From Atopobiaceae bacterium (lineage in GTDB: Bacteria > Actinomycetota > Coriobacteriia > Coriobacteriales > Atopobiaceae): 64,000 nucleotides of DNA. Made by a program: the position numbers and the translations under genes. The first letter of the stretch is position 1. Each line of letters opens with the position of its first letter. Location: positions 1-64,000 of the forward strand of contig CADFJN010000002.1 of the NCBI GenBank assembly GCA_902834555.1. The letters run 5' to 3'. This document shows positions 51,037 to 59,415 of the stretch, piece by piece. The notes under the pieces were generated by a model. The model ran no database searches, had not been told where the DNA came from, and saw only the letters and a program-made list of their open reading frames with translations.

Positions 51037-53970
51037 CTAGGCCTTCTCGGCGCGCTTCCTCTTGATGCCAACCACAAGCCGCCAGGCAGCAATGCCCACA
51101 AGCGCCACCGAAACCACGCGCAGCACGGCAAGCAGCGTGAGTCCGGGCGTCGTGATAGTCGAGCTTCTCGGCCGCGCCGCAGAGACGTCGCCTGTGGCGT
51201 CCACATAGCTCTCGTTTGCTACGCGCGCATCGAGGTAGGCGAAGAGGAAGTCCTTTGTCGCACGACGCAGCTCGCTCACGTAGCTTGCCGAGCTTGGATT
51301 TGATGCGAGAGACCCGCCGGACATCTGCATCCAGAGGTCTCCGCCATGCCGCAGCATCTGGTCGCCGTTCATGTAGGCGGTATGGTCAGAGAAGTCGGTC
51401 ACCACAACCCCGTTGAAGCCCCACTCGCCACGGAGCACGCCCGTGAGCAGAGCCTCGGAGCCGCCTGCCCACACCGCGCCAACGCGGTTGTAGGAGCTCA
51501 TGAGCGCCGTTCCGCCATAGCCCTCAACAATGGTTCGGAATGGCTCGAGGTAGATTTCCCGGAGCGTCTGCTCGGTGAGCCAGGTATAGACGCCGTCGCG
51601 GTAGACGTACGCCTCGCCGTCGTTGAGCGCCAGGTGCTTGACGTAGCAGTACACGCCCGCGTCGCGCGCGCCAGCCACCACGCTGCCGCAGGTCTGCCCC
51701 ACAAGCAGCGAGTCCTCGGAGAAGTACTCGTAATTGCGCCCGCCAAGGGGGGTGCGGTGGAGGTTCGCGCACGGCGCGTACCAGCCAGAGAGCCCCCGCT
51801 GCGCCGCCTGCTCCCCACAGGCAAGACCCACCTGCAGGGCAAGGTCGCGGCTCCACGTCTGAGCGAGCACAACGGCGCAAGGAAAGCCCGTTCCGGGGTT
51901 GGTGGGCACAAAGCTTTCGATCTGCGCCGGCCCGTCAAGCTCGCGGGTCTCGGACGTTCTCCCCACCGAGGCAAGCGCCGAGGCGCCGGAATAGGCATTG
52001 GTGACCAGCTGCTCCATCTCGGCAATTGTGAGCTGGTCGAGCAGGCTGTCCCATTGCGGGTCGTAGTAGTTGGCCCCCAGCTTGCGCCCCAGGCCCGTGA
52101 TGACGCCGTTCCTCTCGATGGCCAGGCCGTTGCGCGCACCGGTTGTGGGCATCGTGGCGTCACGGGCGTCGTCGGCAGCGCGCTCCTCGTCCGTGTACAG
52201 GTTGAGCGCAGCAACGCTTGCGGGCATGGTACGCGTCGAGGCGACCTTGGGATAGGTTCCTACAAAGTCGGCACGCGAGAGGTACGTGATGTCCTGGCCA
52301 GTGCCAAGACCGTCTGCACCCACGCCATCCGTGGCGTCCTGGCCGGTGAAGCGATTGGTGACCTGTACGCCGGTCTTCTCGTCCACGGGAAACTGCCTTC
52401 CCTGGGAAAGCACGAGCGAAAGCGTTGCACCCTCGGCGTCGTCCACGGTATGGGCGTCGTGCCGCAGCGTGAGGATGTATGTTCCGGGGTCAAGCTCCCA
52501 CCCCTCAAAGCCGTTCCCGTTTGCGTCATAGCAGTCGTAGCTTGCCATGACGCGAGCGCTCACGGCAAGGGTTACATCCTCGGACTCCCCCGGCGCAAGC
52601 AGGCCAGTCTTGGCGTAGTCTCCCAGCACGACTGCACTTTTCTCGATGCCCCCCGGCACGTAGGGAGCGCTGTAGTAGAGCTCGACCACATCGCGTCCAG
52701 CAACGCTGCCCGTATTGGTAACGCGGACGGTGACCGAGGCGCTGTCGCCCAGCTCGGAGCCCTGCGCCGGAGCGTCGACAACCTCCCAGTCAAACGTGGT
52801 GTACGAGAGGCCATAGCCAAACGGATACTGAACGACGCCCTGGTAGCCCGTGCCATGCTCGTTGGAGACGCTGTCCCAGAAGCCCTCCGCGTCTGCCGTC
52901 TCGTACCACCTGTAGCCCACATAGACGCCCTCGGAGTAGTCCACGTATGAGACCTGGTCGTAGCCCTCGGGCAGGGAGAAGTTCCCGTTCTGCGTGCCGT
53001 CTGCGGGATAGAGCCCGTCGGCCAAGGCGTAGGTCCCCACGTGATTGCTCGCGCTGGCATAGGAGGGCGCCGTAGAGAAATCGTACGCATAGGTGTCGGC
53101 CGTGCGGCCGGAGGGATTCACCTCGCCCCACAGGATCTGCGGCAGCACCTCGGCGCCATACTGGCCCGTATAGCCCGCAAGCAGCACGGCGTCGATGCCG
53201 GGCGTGGAGTCAAGGGCGGCCAAGGCCATGGCGTTTGCCGAGTTCACTACCACAATGACGTTCTTGTACGTGGCACCCACATAGGCGAGGAGAGCCTCCT
53301 CCTCAGTCGAGAGGTCAAGCGAGGTCCTGCTGGCGTCCGTTTCCACCGAGCCGTTCTTCTCTGATACCTTGTACTGCACAAGCGGCATGTCGTTGCTCTC
53401 GCCCGTGTAGCGTTGCAGCACCACGATGGCAGTGTCCGAGAAATCCTGCGCGTTTTGCAGCAGCTCGTCGGTGTAGCACGTGCGGTCTGCAATCGAGGGC
53501 TCGTAGAGCACACTCGATTCCTCTGGTTTGCTCGAGAGAGTCTTGGGGCGCTTCCCGGCGGCATAGAAGTCCTGGTACATGGCTGTAAGCTCAGTGTTTG
53601 TCTCGATGCCGGCATCGTTCAGCGCCGAGATGAGGTCCGTCTCCACCGAGGTCACGCAGCCGGAGCCCGAGCCACCGCCCAGCCAGTCGATAGACGCCCA
53701 CCCAAAGACGTTCACCTTGGTGACGCCGCTCGAGAGCGGCAGCGTTCCATCGTTGGCGAGAAGGACGGCCCCCTGGGCCTCGACCTCGCTTGCCAGCTGT
53801 CGCGCGGCGTCATTGGTCGATGAAACGGTTTCCTCTGAGGGCTTGTCCACGAGCGTGCCAAAGAGCCTCGTGACCACGGGGCTCACGCTGTTCTCGAGAA
53901 TGAATCCCACAACCATCACAACAACCATGAACGCAACGGCAAGCGCAAGGAAGACCTTCTTGCGCGTCAT
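51037..53970 (-). CDS. Membrane-bound, domain-swapped GH3 glycosidase
   Basis: Second GH3 protein, about 977 residues, with the same permuted order as the one at 7-10 kb: C-domain first (GAVLLANDGTLPLSSG near 52), Fn3-like part after FGYGLSYTTF, then the TIM barrel with NLHRTPLGGRNYEYFSED and the putative nucleophile Asp859 in GVVVTDFSDH. An N-terminal hydrophobic segment (MTRKKVFLALAVAFMVVV) and a C-terminal helix (LLAVLRVVSVALVGIAAWRLVVG) suggest anchoring at both ends. No twin-arginine motif is at the chosen start. Start 53970 preferred over 54036 because CAGGGGCGCAC precedes it. Downstream of the fructose PTS/DeoR genes on the same strand. Confidence 0.85.
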   Translation of the reverse strand: MTRKKVFLALAVAFMVVVMVVGFILENSVSPVVTRLFGTLVDKPSEETVSSTNDAARQLASEVEAQGAVLLANDGTLPLSSGVTKVNVFGWASIDWLGGGSGSGCVTSVETDLISALNDAGIETNTELTAMYQDFYAAGKRPKTLSSKPEESSVLYEPSIADRTCYTDELLQNAQDFSDTAIVVLQRYTGESNDMPLVQYKVSEKNGSVETDASRTSLDLSTEEEALLAYVGATYKNVIVVVNSANAMALAALDSTPGIDAVLLAGYTGQYGAEVLPQILWGEVNPSGRTADTYAYDFSTAPSYASASNHVGTYALADGLYPADGTQNGNFSLPEGYDQVSYVDYSEGVYVGYRWYETADAEGFWDSVSNEHGTGYQGVVQYPFGYGLSYTTFDWEVVDAPAQGSELGDSASVTVRVTNTGSVAGRDVVELYYSAPYVPGGIEKSAVVLGDYAKTGLLAPGESEDVTLAVSARVMASYDCYDANGNGFEGWELDPGTYILTLRHDAHTVDDAEGATLSLVLSQGRQFPVDEKTGVQVTNRFTGQDATDGVGADGLGTGQDITYLSRADFVGTYPKVASTRTMPASVAALNLYTDEERAADDARDATMPTTGARNGLAIERNGVITGLGRKLGANYYDPQWDSLLDQLTIAEMEQLVTNAYSGASALASVGRTSETRELDGPAQIESFVPTNPGTGFPCAVVLAQTWSRDLALQVGLACGEQAAQRGLSGWYAPCANLHRTPLGGRNYEYFSEDSLLVGQTCGSVVAGARDAGVYCYVKHLALNDGEAYVYRDGVYTWLTEQTLREIYLEPFRTIVEGYGGTALMSSYNRVGAVWAGGSEALLTGVLRGEWGFNGVVVTDFSDHTAYMNGDQMLRHGGDLWMQMSGGSLASNPSSASYVSELRRATKDFLFAYLDARVANESYVDATGDVSAARPRSSTITTPGLTLLAVLRVVSVALVGIAAWRLVVGIKRKRAEKA

Positions 53971-54093
53971 GTGCGCCCCTGGCGTCGCTGACCTCCTCCC
54001 GGCACCTCGCTGAATGTCTCTCCTCGAATGGGCCATACCCGTACCTACCCTTTCTTGGGGACATCAAGCGCCCCGGGGGCCACGGCTCCTGCG

Positions 54094-54888
54094 CTACGCG
54101 AGAACCACGCGGCTCCTGCCGTCCTTGCCAGCCGTGGCACTGGCCACAATGCCGCCTGGGTCCTTGTCCATAATGACCGTATCCACGTCGGTTGGGGCGG
54201 CAAAGCGCACGAAGGACCGGGCAGCTCCCACCTTGGAGGCGTCCATGAGGATGATGGTCTTCCTCGCATGGCGCATGAACTCGACCTTTGTGGTGGCAGT
54301 GCGCTCGAACTCGGCAAGGAAGCCAAAGTCTGGCTCGAAGGCGTCCGCGCCGAGAAACACCTTGTCAAGGTAGATGTCAGAGAGCGACGAGGCCACCATG
54401 GGGCCGGCAAAGTGTCGGTACTCGCGGCCAAGGATGCCACCCGTGCACACGGGCGTTGCCTGCGGGAGAAACTGCTCGACGTAGATGAGCCCGTTGACGT
54501 CGTTGGTGATGACCGTGACGCCGCGCTTCTCGGCTAGGCAGTGGAGAAACGCGAGGGTCGTGCTGCCGGAGCCCACGAGAATCGTCTCGCCATCCCTCAC
54601 AAGCTCCGCTGCCTTGCGGCCAATTCTCTGCTTGGCTCGAGCGTTCTTGTGCACGCGTTGCGGGACCGCCGGGATGACGAGCTGTGTCACGGGCACGGCC
54701 CCGCCGTGGGTGCGCTTGAGCTGCCCCTCGCGCTCCATGGCATCAAGGTCGGTCCGGGCGGTCACCGAGGAGACGCCGCAGTGGTCACAGATCTGCGTGA
54801 CCGAGACGGTCCCGTGCTCTTGGATAACGTCAAGGATGTACTTCTGCCGCTCCGCAGCAAGCATCCGGGAACTCTTGGGCGAGGGCAT
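54094..54888 (-). CDS. DeoR-family regulator of the fructose operon (FruR-like)
   Basis: Regulator of 264 residues with DeoR helix-turn-helix (AAERQKYILDVIQEHGTV and VSSVTARTDLDAMEREGQLKRTHGGA) and sensor domain (TILVGSGSTTLAFLHC, VFLGADAFEPDFGFLAEFE). GGAGTAGAGCC upstream of the ATG overlaps the fruK stop, so it is in the fructose operon and probably senses fructose-1-P. Very similar in the sensor region to the regulator at 33.8 kb, suggesting paralogues. Confidence 0.9.
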   Translation of the reverse strand: MPSPKSSRMLAAERQKYILDVIQEHGTVSVTQICDHCGVSSVTARTDLDAMEREGQLKRTHGGAVPVTQLVIPAVPQRVHKNARAKQRIGRKAAELVRDGETILVGSGSTTLAFLHCLAEKRGVTVITNDVNGLIYVEQFLPQATPVCTGGILGREYRHFAGPMVASSLSDIYLDKVFLGADAFEPDFGFLAEFERTATTKVEFMRHARKTIILMDASKVGAARSFVRFAAPTDVDTVIMDKDPGGIVASATAGKDGRSRVVLA

Positions 54889-54892
54889 GGCT

Positions 54893-55810
54893 CTACTCCA
54901 CTATCTCCACGCGAATCGACTGCGCGAGCTGGTCAACAAGGGCAAAGTCACCAAGGCCCGCACTCATGGCAACGTTGGCGCCCGTCGCCATGGCACGCGT
55001 GAGCGCCGGCTCCACCTGGGTGCGATCGGCCAGCCACAGCGAAAGGAAGCTCGCAAGCGTTGCGTCACCGGCACAGGCCGTGGAGAGAACGTCGACCTTC
55101 GCTGCGTTGGCATGCCAGACGTGCTCGCCGTTGAAGAAGTAGGCGCCCTCGCCTCCGAGCGTGAGAAGGATGTTCTTTGCCCCAGCGTCGTGGATGGTAT
55201 GGAGCGCAGAGACGATGTCCTCCTCGCTCTTCACGTCCACGCCAAAGATGGCCGCGACCTCCTCGTCGTTGGGCTTGATGAGCAACGGCCCCTTCTCCAC
55301 CAGCTGGCACAGGTGTGGGTGGGAGATGTCCAGGACAAACTCGGCACCCTTCTCGCGCACCACATCGATGAGCTCGTCGTAGTATGCGGGCTCAATGCCT
55401 GTGGGCAGGCTCCCGGAGACAACGAGGCACTCAAGGTCATCCAGTCCTTGGATCAGCTTGAGCATCTCCTCCTGCTTGGAACGGTTGACCTCTGCGCCGG
55501 CGTTGGGAAACTTGTACTCCCCCTCGGGCGTGGTGAGAAACACGTTCACGCGTGTGATGCCATGGATCTGGACCGGCATCACGGGGCAGATCTTATCGGC
55601 CTCACGCACGATGTAGTCGCCCGAGAAGCCTCCAAAGAAGCCCAGGATCTTGGAGTCTATGCCGTAGTGCTTGAGTGTAAACGAGACGTTCAGGCCCTTA
55701 CCGTTTGGCGTGTAGACCGCGTCGCGCGTCCTGTTGACATGCTCGGTCGATATGGTGTCCGAGGTGATGTTCATGTCGATTGCCGGGTTGGTGGTAAGTG
55801 TATAAATCAT
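54893..55810 (-). CDS. fruK: 1-Phosphofructokinase
   Basis: PfkB-type kinase of 305 residues that phosphorylates fructose-1-P to fructose-1,6-bisphosphate. N-terminus MIYTLTTNPAIDMNI and PNGKGLNVSFTLKHYG (near 38) are characteristic; the catalytic Asp is in the STACAGDATLASFLSLW segment near 251. It lies between fruIIA and the DeoR regulator, completing the fructose-1-P route. Confidence 0.92.
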   Translation of the reverse strand: MIYTLTTNPAIDMNITSDTISTEHVNRTRDAVYTPNGKGLNVSFTLKHYGIDSKILGFFGGFSGDYIVREADKICPVMPVQIHGITRVNVFLTTPEGEYKFPNAGAEVNRSKQEEMLKLIQGLDDLECLVVSGSLPTGIEPAYYDELIDVVREKGAEFVLDISHPHLCQLVEKGPLLIKPNDEEVAAIFGVDVKSEEDIVSALHTIHDAGAKNILLTLGGEGAYFFNGEHVWHANAAKVDVLSTACAGDATLASFLSLWLADRTQVEPALTRAMATGANVAMSAGLGDFALVDQLAQSIRVEIVE

Positions 55811-55869
55811 TGAGCTTCCCTTGATCGTTCTCGACGCGTGTCACTCGATTGATATCGCCGTACTAGAAA

Positions 55870-55899
55870 GGGGACCCGACGCGCAGGCGACGGGTCCCC
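55870..55899 (-). other. Hairpin between fructose IIA and fruK
   Basis: GGGGACCCG (55870-55878) pairs with CGGGTCCCC (55891-55899) in the 120-base gap inside the fructose operon. Likely a processing or attenuation point; no T-run. Confidence 0.55.
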
Positions 55900-55930
55900 A
55901 GCACGAACCTCAGACCGGATGCCCGGTCAT

Positions 55931-56386
55931 CTAGCTCTCGAGACCGCTGTTGATGAGACCCGCGATCTCCTGCGGATCTGCGGAGGCAAGCACCTTCTCG
56001 CGGAAGTCTGCGTCCATGAGAAGCACCGCAACCTTAGAAAGCAGGCGTAGCTGCTCGGTCTGGGTGCCGTCATCGGGGATGAGCAGAGCGATGGCGCAAC
56101 GGACGGGCTTGGAGTCCATGGTTGCCCACTCGACCTCGCCGGAAAACTTCACCACGATGACGGTTGGCGTGCTGACCTCTGCGGTCTTGGCGTGCGGAAT
56201 GGCGAATCCGCCCATCATCCCCGTAGTTCCCTCTGCCTCGCGCGCCTTGAAGGCCTCGAAGACCTTGTCGACGTCATGAGCGACACCGTAGGAAACTGCT
56301 GTCTCGGAGAGGAACCTCAGTACCTCGTCCACCGTAGTTGCGGGATTGTCTACGTAGACATGGGATGACGGAACGAACTCGCTCAT
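55931..56386 (-). CDS. PTS fructose-family IIA subunit
   Basis: IIA of the fructose/mannitol type, 151 residues, phosphorylated at His in GGFAIPHAKTAEV (near 66). ATTVDEVLRFLSETAV at the N-terminus is typical. It is a separate polypeptide here, whereas many Gram-positives fuse it to IIBC. Follows the IIBC gene by nine bases. Confidence 0.92.
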   Translation of the reverse strand: MSEFVPSSHVYVDNPATTVDEVLRFLSETAVSYGVAHDVDKVFEAFKAREAEGTTGMMGGFAIPHAKTAEVSTPTVIVVKFSGEVEWATMDSKPVRCAIALLIPDDGTQTEQLRLLSKVAVLLMDADFREKVLASADPQEIAGLINSGLES

Positions 56387-56395
56387 GCGCTCTCC

Positions 56396-57907
56396 TTACT
56401 CCACGACCTTGTCGCCGTTCTTATGGTATTCGTTGCGCTTGAAGATGACGTAAAGAATACCGCCAACAAGGACGCCAGCAAAGATTGCAACGAGCCACAG
56501 GTACCAACCGTCAACGACGGGCAGGACCAGGAAGCCGCCGTGAGGCGCGGGGTCATGGACGCCAAAGAGGATGGTGAGGATTGCGGCAATCGAGGAACCG
56601 CACATCATGATGGGCATCACGGGCCAGATGTTCTTGGTCATGAACGGGATTGCGCCCTCGGTGATGTGGGTGCAGCCCAGGACGATGTTGACGATACCGG
56701 CGTCATGGTCTTCCTTGGAGAAGTACTTCTTGCCCACGATGACGGCAAAGGCAGTAATCAGCGGCGGGACGATGCAGGCAGCGGAGACGGCAGCCATGAA
56801 GTTGGTGCCGAAGTTGTAGGTCGGGGTGCCGATGCCAGCCTGAAGCGCCTCGGTAAGAAGCGCGGTGCCGGTGACGTAGGCAGCCTTGTTGACTGGGCCG
56901 CCCATGTCGAAAGCGCACATGCAGCCAATAGCCAGGCCAAGGACGATGGGGCCGGAGGCCTCGAGGCCCTCGAGGAAGCTCATCATGCCAGTGTTGATGG
57001 CGGCCATGGGGCCGGAGATGCCGAGCATGATAAGACCGGTGATGAAGGTGGAGAGCAGCGGGTACAGGAAGATGGCCTTGAGACCGTCAAGGTTCTTGGG
57101 CATGCCGGAGAGCAGCTTCTCCAGACCGACGATCACGTAGCCGGCAACAAAGCCGCCGACGATGCCGCCGAGGAAGCCAAAGCCCACGCCCGCGCCGCCG
57201 GCGTCGATGAGTCCGGTCTCAGGGGAGACGGGCAGGCCGGTGATGGCAATCATGCCGGCAACAAAGCCGGGGACCAGAGCGGGGCGCTTGCCGATGGACT
57301 CAGCGATGTAAGCCGCGAGGACCGGCACCATGAGGTTCATGGCGATGCCACCGATGATCTTGAGCATGGCGGCGAAGGAGTTGTAGTCAGACGCAGTGGA
57401 GTCGAAGGACGTGATACCCCAGAGGAACGAGACGGCCGTGAGGACGCCGCCGGCAACCACGAAGACGAGCATGTGGCTGACGCCGTTCATCAGGTGCTTG
57501 TAGATGATATGGCCCACGGACTCCTTCTCCGTAGATGCGGAGCTATCGCTCGAGGCGTTTGCGACCTCATCGGTGAGCTCGCCCTCAGCCTTGGCTGCCA
57601 GAGCCTTGTCGATGAGCCCCTCGGGGTCCTTGATCGCTGCGGCCACGCCGACGCTCACCATGGGCTTGCCGGCGAAGCGTTCGGCCTGAACGTCCTTGTC
57701 GGCAGCGACGATGACAGCCTTCGCTGCCTTGATCTGTGCAGGGGTCACCTCGTTCTCGATGCCGACCTGCCCGTGGGTCTCGACCTTGATGGTGAGGCCC
57801 TTGGCCGCGGCGGCCTTTTCGAGGGCCTCCTTAGCCATGTAGGTGTGGGCGATGCCCGTTGGACAACCGGTAGCGGCAATGAGGTCGTACGTCGTGTCTT
57901 CGGCCAT
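56396..57907 (-). CDS. fruA: PTS fructose-family IIBC permease
   Basis: Fused IIB-IIC protein of 503 residues. IIB (about 1-105) has the phospho-cysteine in AATGCPTGIAHTYMA (Cys near 15). IIC (about 135-490) has about ten membrane segments including GGVLTAVSFLWGI, VPGFVAGMIAI and the GTNFMAAVSAA loop. It imports fructose as fructose-1-P. GGAGTGAAGG precedes the ATG; AAACGAA repeats upstream are a probable operator. First gene of the operon fruA-IIA-fruK-deoR. Confidence 0.94.
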   Translation of the reverse strand: MAEDTTYDLIAATGCPTGIAHTYMAKEALEKAAAAKGLTIKVETHGQVGIENEVTPAQIKAAKAVIVAADKDVQAERFAGKPMVSVGVAAAIKDPEGLIDKALAAKAEGELTDEVANASSDSSASTEKESVGHIIYKHLMNGVSHMLVFVVAGGVLTAVSFLWGITSFDSTASDYNSFAAMLKIIGGIAMNLMVPVLAAYIAESIGKRPALVPGFVAGMIAITGLPVSPETGLIDAGGAGVGFGFLGGIVGGFVAGYVIVGLEKLLSGMPKNLDGLKAIFLYPLLSTFITGLIMLGISGPMAAINTGMMSFLEGLEASGPIVLGLAIGCMCAFDMGGPVNKAAYVTGTALLTEALQAGIGTPTYNFGTNFMAAVSAACIVPPLITAFAVIVGKKYFSKEDHDAGIVNIVLGCTHITEGAIPFMTKNIWPVMPIMMCGSSIAAILTILFGVHDPAPHGGFLVLPVVDGWYLWLVAIFAGVLVGGILYVIFKRNEYHKNGDKVVE

Positions 57908-58056
57908 ACCTTCACTCCCCTCTCTTTACGGCGCTTGGGGCGCCGCTTCCCTGCGGTCCCGTGGGACCGCATCCCATGGAGGAGCGTAACTTCTTCTTCA
58001 CATCTCCTCCCAAAACCGGCCACAACTTTACCACAAAAGCGTAAGTTTGCGAGAAG

Positions 58057-58073
58057 AAACGAAGAAAAACGAA
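58057..58073 (-). promoter_or_regulatory. Candidate FruR operator upstream of fruA
   Basis: AAACGAA occurs at 58057-58063 and 58067-58073, exactly ten bases apart (TTCGTTT on the fruA strand). TTCGTTT-type direct repeats are common DeoR-family half-sites. About 150 bases upstream of the fruA start in the 298-base fruA/ROK gap; a TAAAGT box (58025-58030 on the minus strand) lies between. Confidence 0.5.
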
Positions 58074-58138
58074 AGTGTTTGGTCGCAAAGCCGCCAAACG
58101 GTAGGTCAGCGACCGGCAACGGCATTATGTTAGAGAAG

Positions 58139-58182
58139 AAGCGCGCCCGCGCGGTGGGTACCCCACCCCGCAGGCGCGCCCT
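58139..58182 (-). terminator. Terminator of the ROK kinase gene
   Basis: GCGCGCCCGCGCGGTGGG (58141-58158) pairs with CCCCACCCCGCAGGCGCGCC region (58161-58180) in a long GC-rich stem, about 25 bases after the ROK stop; on the minus strand TTCTTCTCT follows. Confidence 0.72.
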
Positions 58183-58205
58183 GCTCGTATCGTATGAGCG
58201 TTGCT

Positions 58206-59165
58206 CTATGCGCCCGCCTGGGAGCGCTTGCGAAGCTCGAGGGCCTCGTACGCGCAACCGTACATCGCTGCCTGGTTGCCCAGCGAGGCAGCCTCGATGG
58301 CAACGTCCTTGCAGGTGGGAAGCGCGTGAGCCTGGAAGCGACGGCGCAGCTCGGGCGCAAACGTGGCAAAGGATCCCGCCACGCCACCGCCAATGAGATA
58401 CATGGCCGGGTCGACCACGCAGGAGACCTGCGACATGGCCTGCGCCAGGTACTCACACATCTGATCAATGGCGATCTTTGCGCACTCGTCGCCCTTGGCA
58501 AGCGCACGGAAGACCGAGAGCGTGTCGGTGGCGTGCTCGACGTGGACCGGCGTCACGCCGCGGCGCTCGCACTCCTCGAGGTAGAGCCGCACAATTCCCT
58601 TGGCGGAGGCGTACTGCTCGAGGCAGCCGTGGCGGCCGCACCCGCAGGTCTCGGTCTCGTTGGGATTTACGGTGATATGGCCGATCTCGCCACCTGCACC
58701 AAACGCGCCTGCCACCAGGCGGCCGTTCACCACCACGCCGGCGCCTACGCCCGTACCAAGCGCGATGAGCACAAAGCTCGAGACGCCATGGGCAACCCCA
58801 GCCCAGAGCTCGCCCAGCGCGGCGGCGTTTGCGTCGTTCACAAAGGCGATGGCGGCGTTGGGAAAGGCAGCGTTAATGGCGGCAACAAGACCGTCGGGGT
58901 CAAGCTGAATATTGGGCAGGAAGCCCACCTTGCCGTCATCGGCAACAGGGCCAGGGATGTCCAGTCCGCAGGCAATGACGTCCTCGGGGGTGTTGTCGTG
59001 GGCGGCGAGGAGGTGCGTCAGGCCGTCGGTCACAATTGCGAATGCCTCCGCGTTCACAAGCGCGGGCGTGGGAATCTTGCGCTCCTCGAGCAGCTCGCCC
59101 TCGGGCGAGAAGAGCCCCGCCTTGATGCTGGTTCCTCCGATGTCGATACCAAGGACGGCTTGCAT
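58206..59165 (-). CDS. ROK-family sugar kinase (glucokinase-like)
   Basis: ROK kinase of 319 residues. The ATP-binding motif GIDIGGTSIKAG is at 6-17, the catalytic Asp in FVNDANAAALGE near 108, the ROK signature VVVNGRLVAGAFGAGGEIGH near 145-164, and the zinc-binding CGCGRHGCLEQYAS near 174-187. Phosphorylates glucose or a related hexose at C6, fitting glucose released by the GH3 enzymes. Single-gene unit with its own terminator. Confidence 0.9.
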   Translation of the reverse strand: MQAVLGIDIGGTSIKAGLFSPEGELLEERKIPTPALVNAEAFAIVTDGLTHLLAAHDNTPEDVIACGLDIPGPVADDGKVGFLPNIQLDPDGLVAAINAAFPNAAIAFVNDANAAALGELWAGVAHGVSSFVLIALGTGVGAGVVVNGRLVAGAFGAGGEIGHITVNPNETETCGCGRHGCLEQYASAKGIVRLYLEECERRGVTPVHVEHATDTLSVFRALAKGDECAKIAIDQMCEYLAQAMSQVSCVVDPAMYLIGGGVAGSFATFAPELRRRFQAHALPTCKDVAIEAASLGNQAAMYGCAYEALELRKRSQAGA

Positions 59166-59415
59166 GTCTTCCCCTCTCGGTTAGGTCTTCGGAATTGTGC
59201 GCCCCCACTGCCAGGCGATGCGGCGGCACTAGCTATCATCCCACGTCCATGGTGGAGGTGCACGTCTCATAACACAAAAATGGTCGGTGCCAGCGGCATT
59301 CGTCGAGATGCGCGCGACGACCACCGGCACGCGCACGGGGCGCCCACAGCCATGGGCTACACTCGTTGTCCGTGCAGTCGATCCGTGCGCCCCTTCGGGG
59401 CAGTCTGGAGGCATC

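Noticed and set aside
50938..51303. Small plus-strand open frame next to hairpin H
   Set aside because: Overlaps the 3' end of the GH3 gene, lacks a ribosome site and resembles no family.
56423..58396. Open frame of over 650 codons on the plus strand opposite fruA
   Set aside because: Antisense to a clear fructose IIBC gene, with low-complexity Asp/Gly/His/Val content typical of shadow frames.
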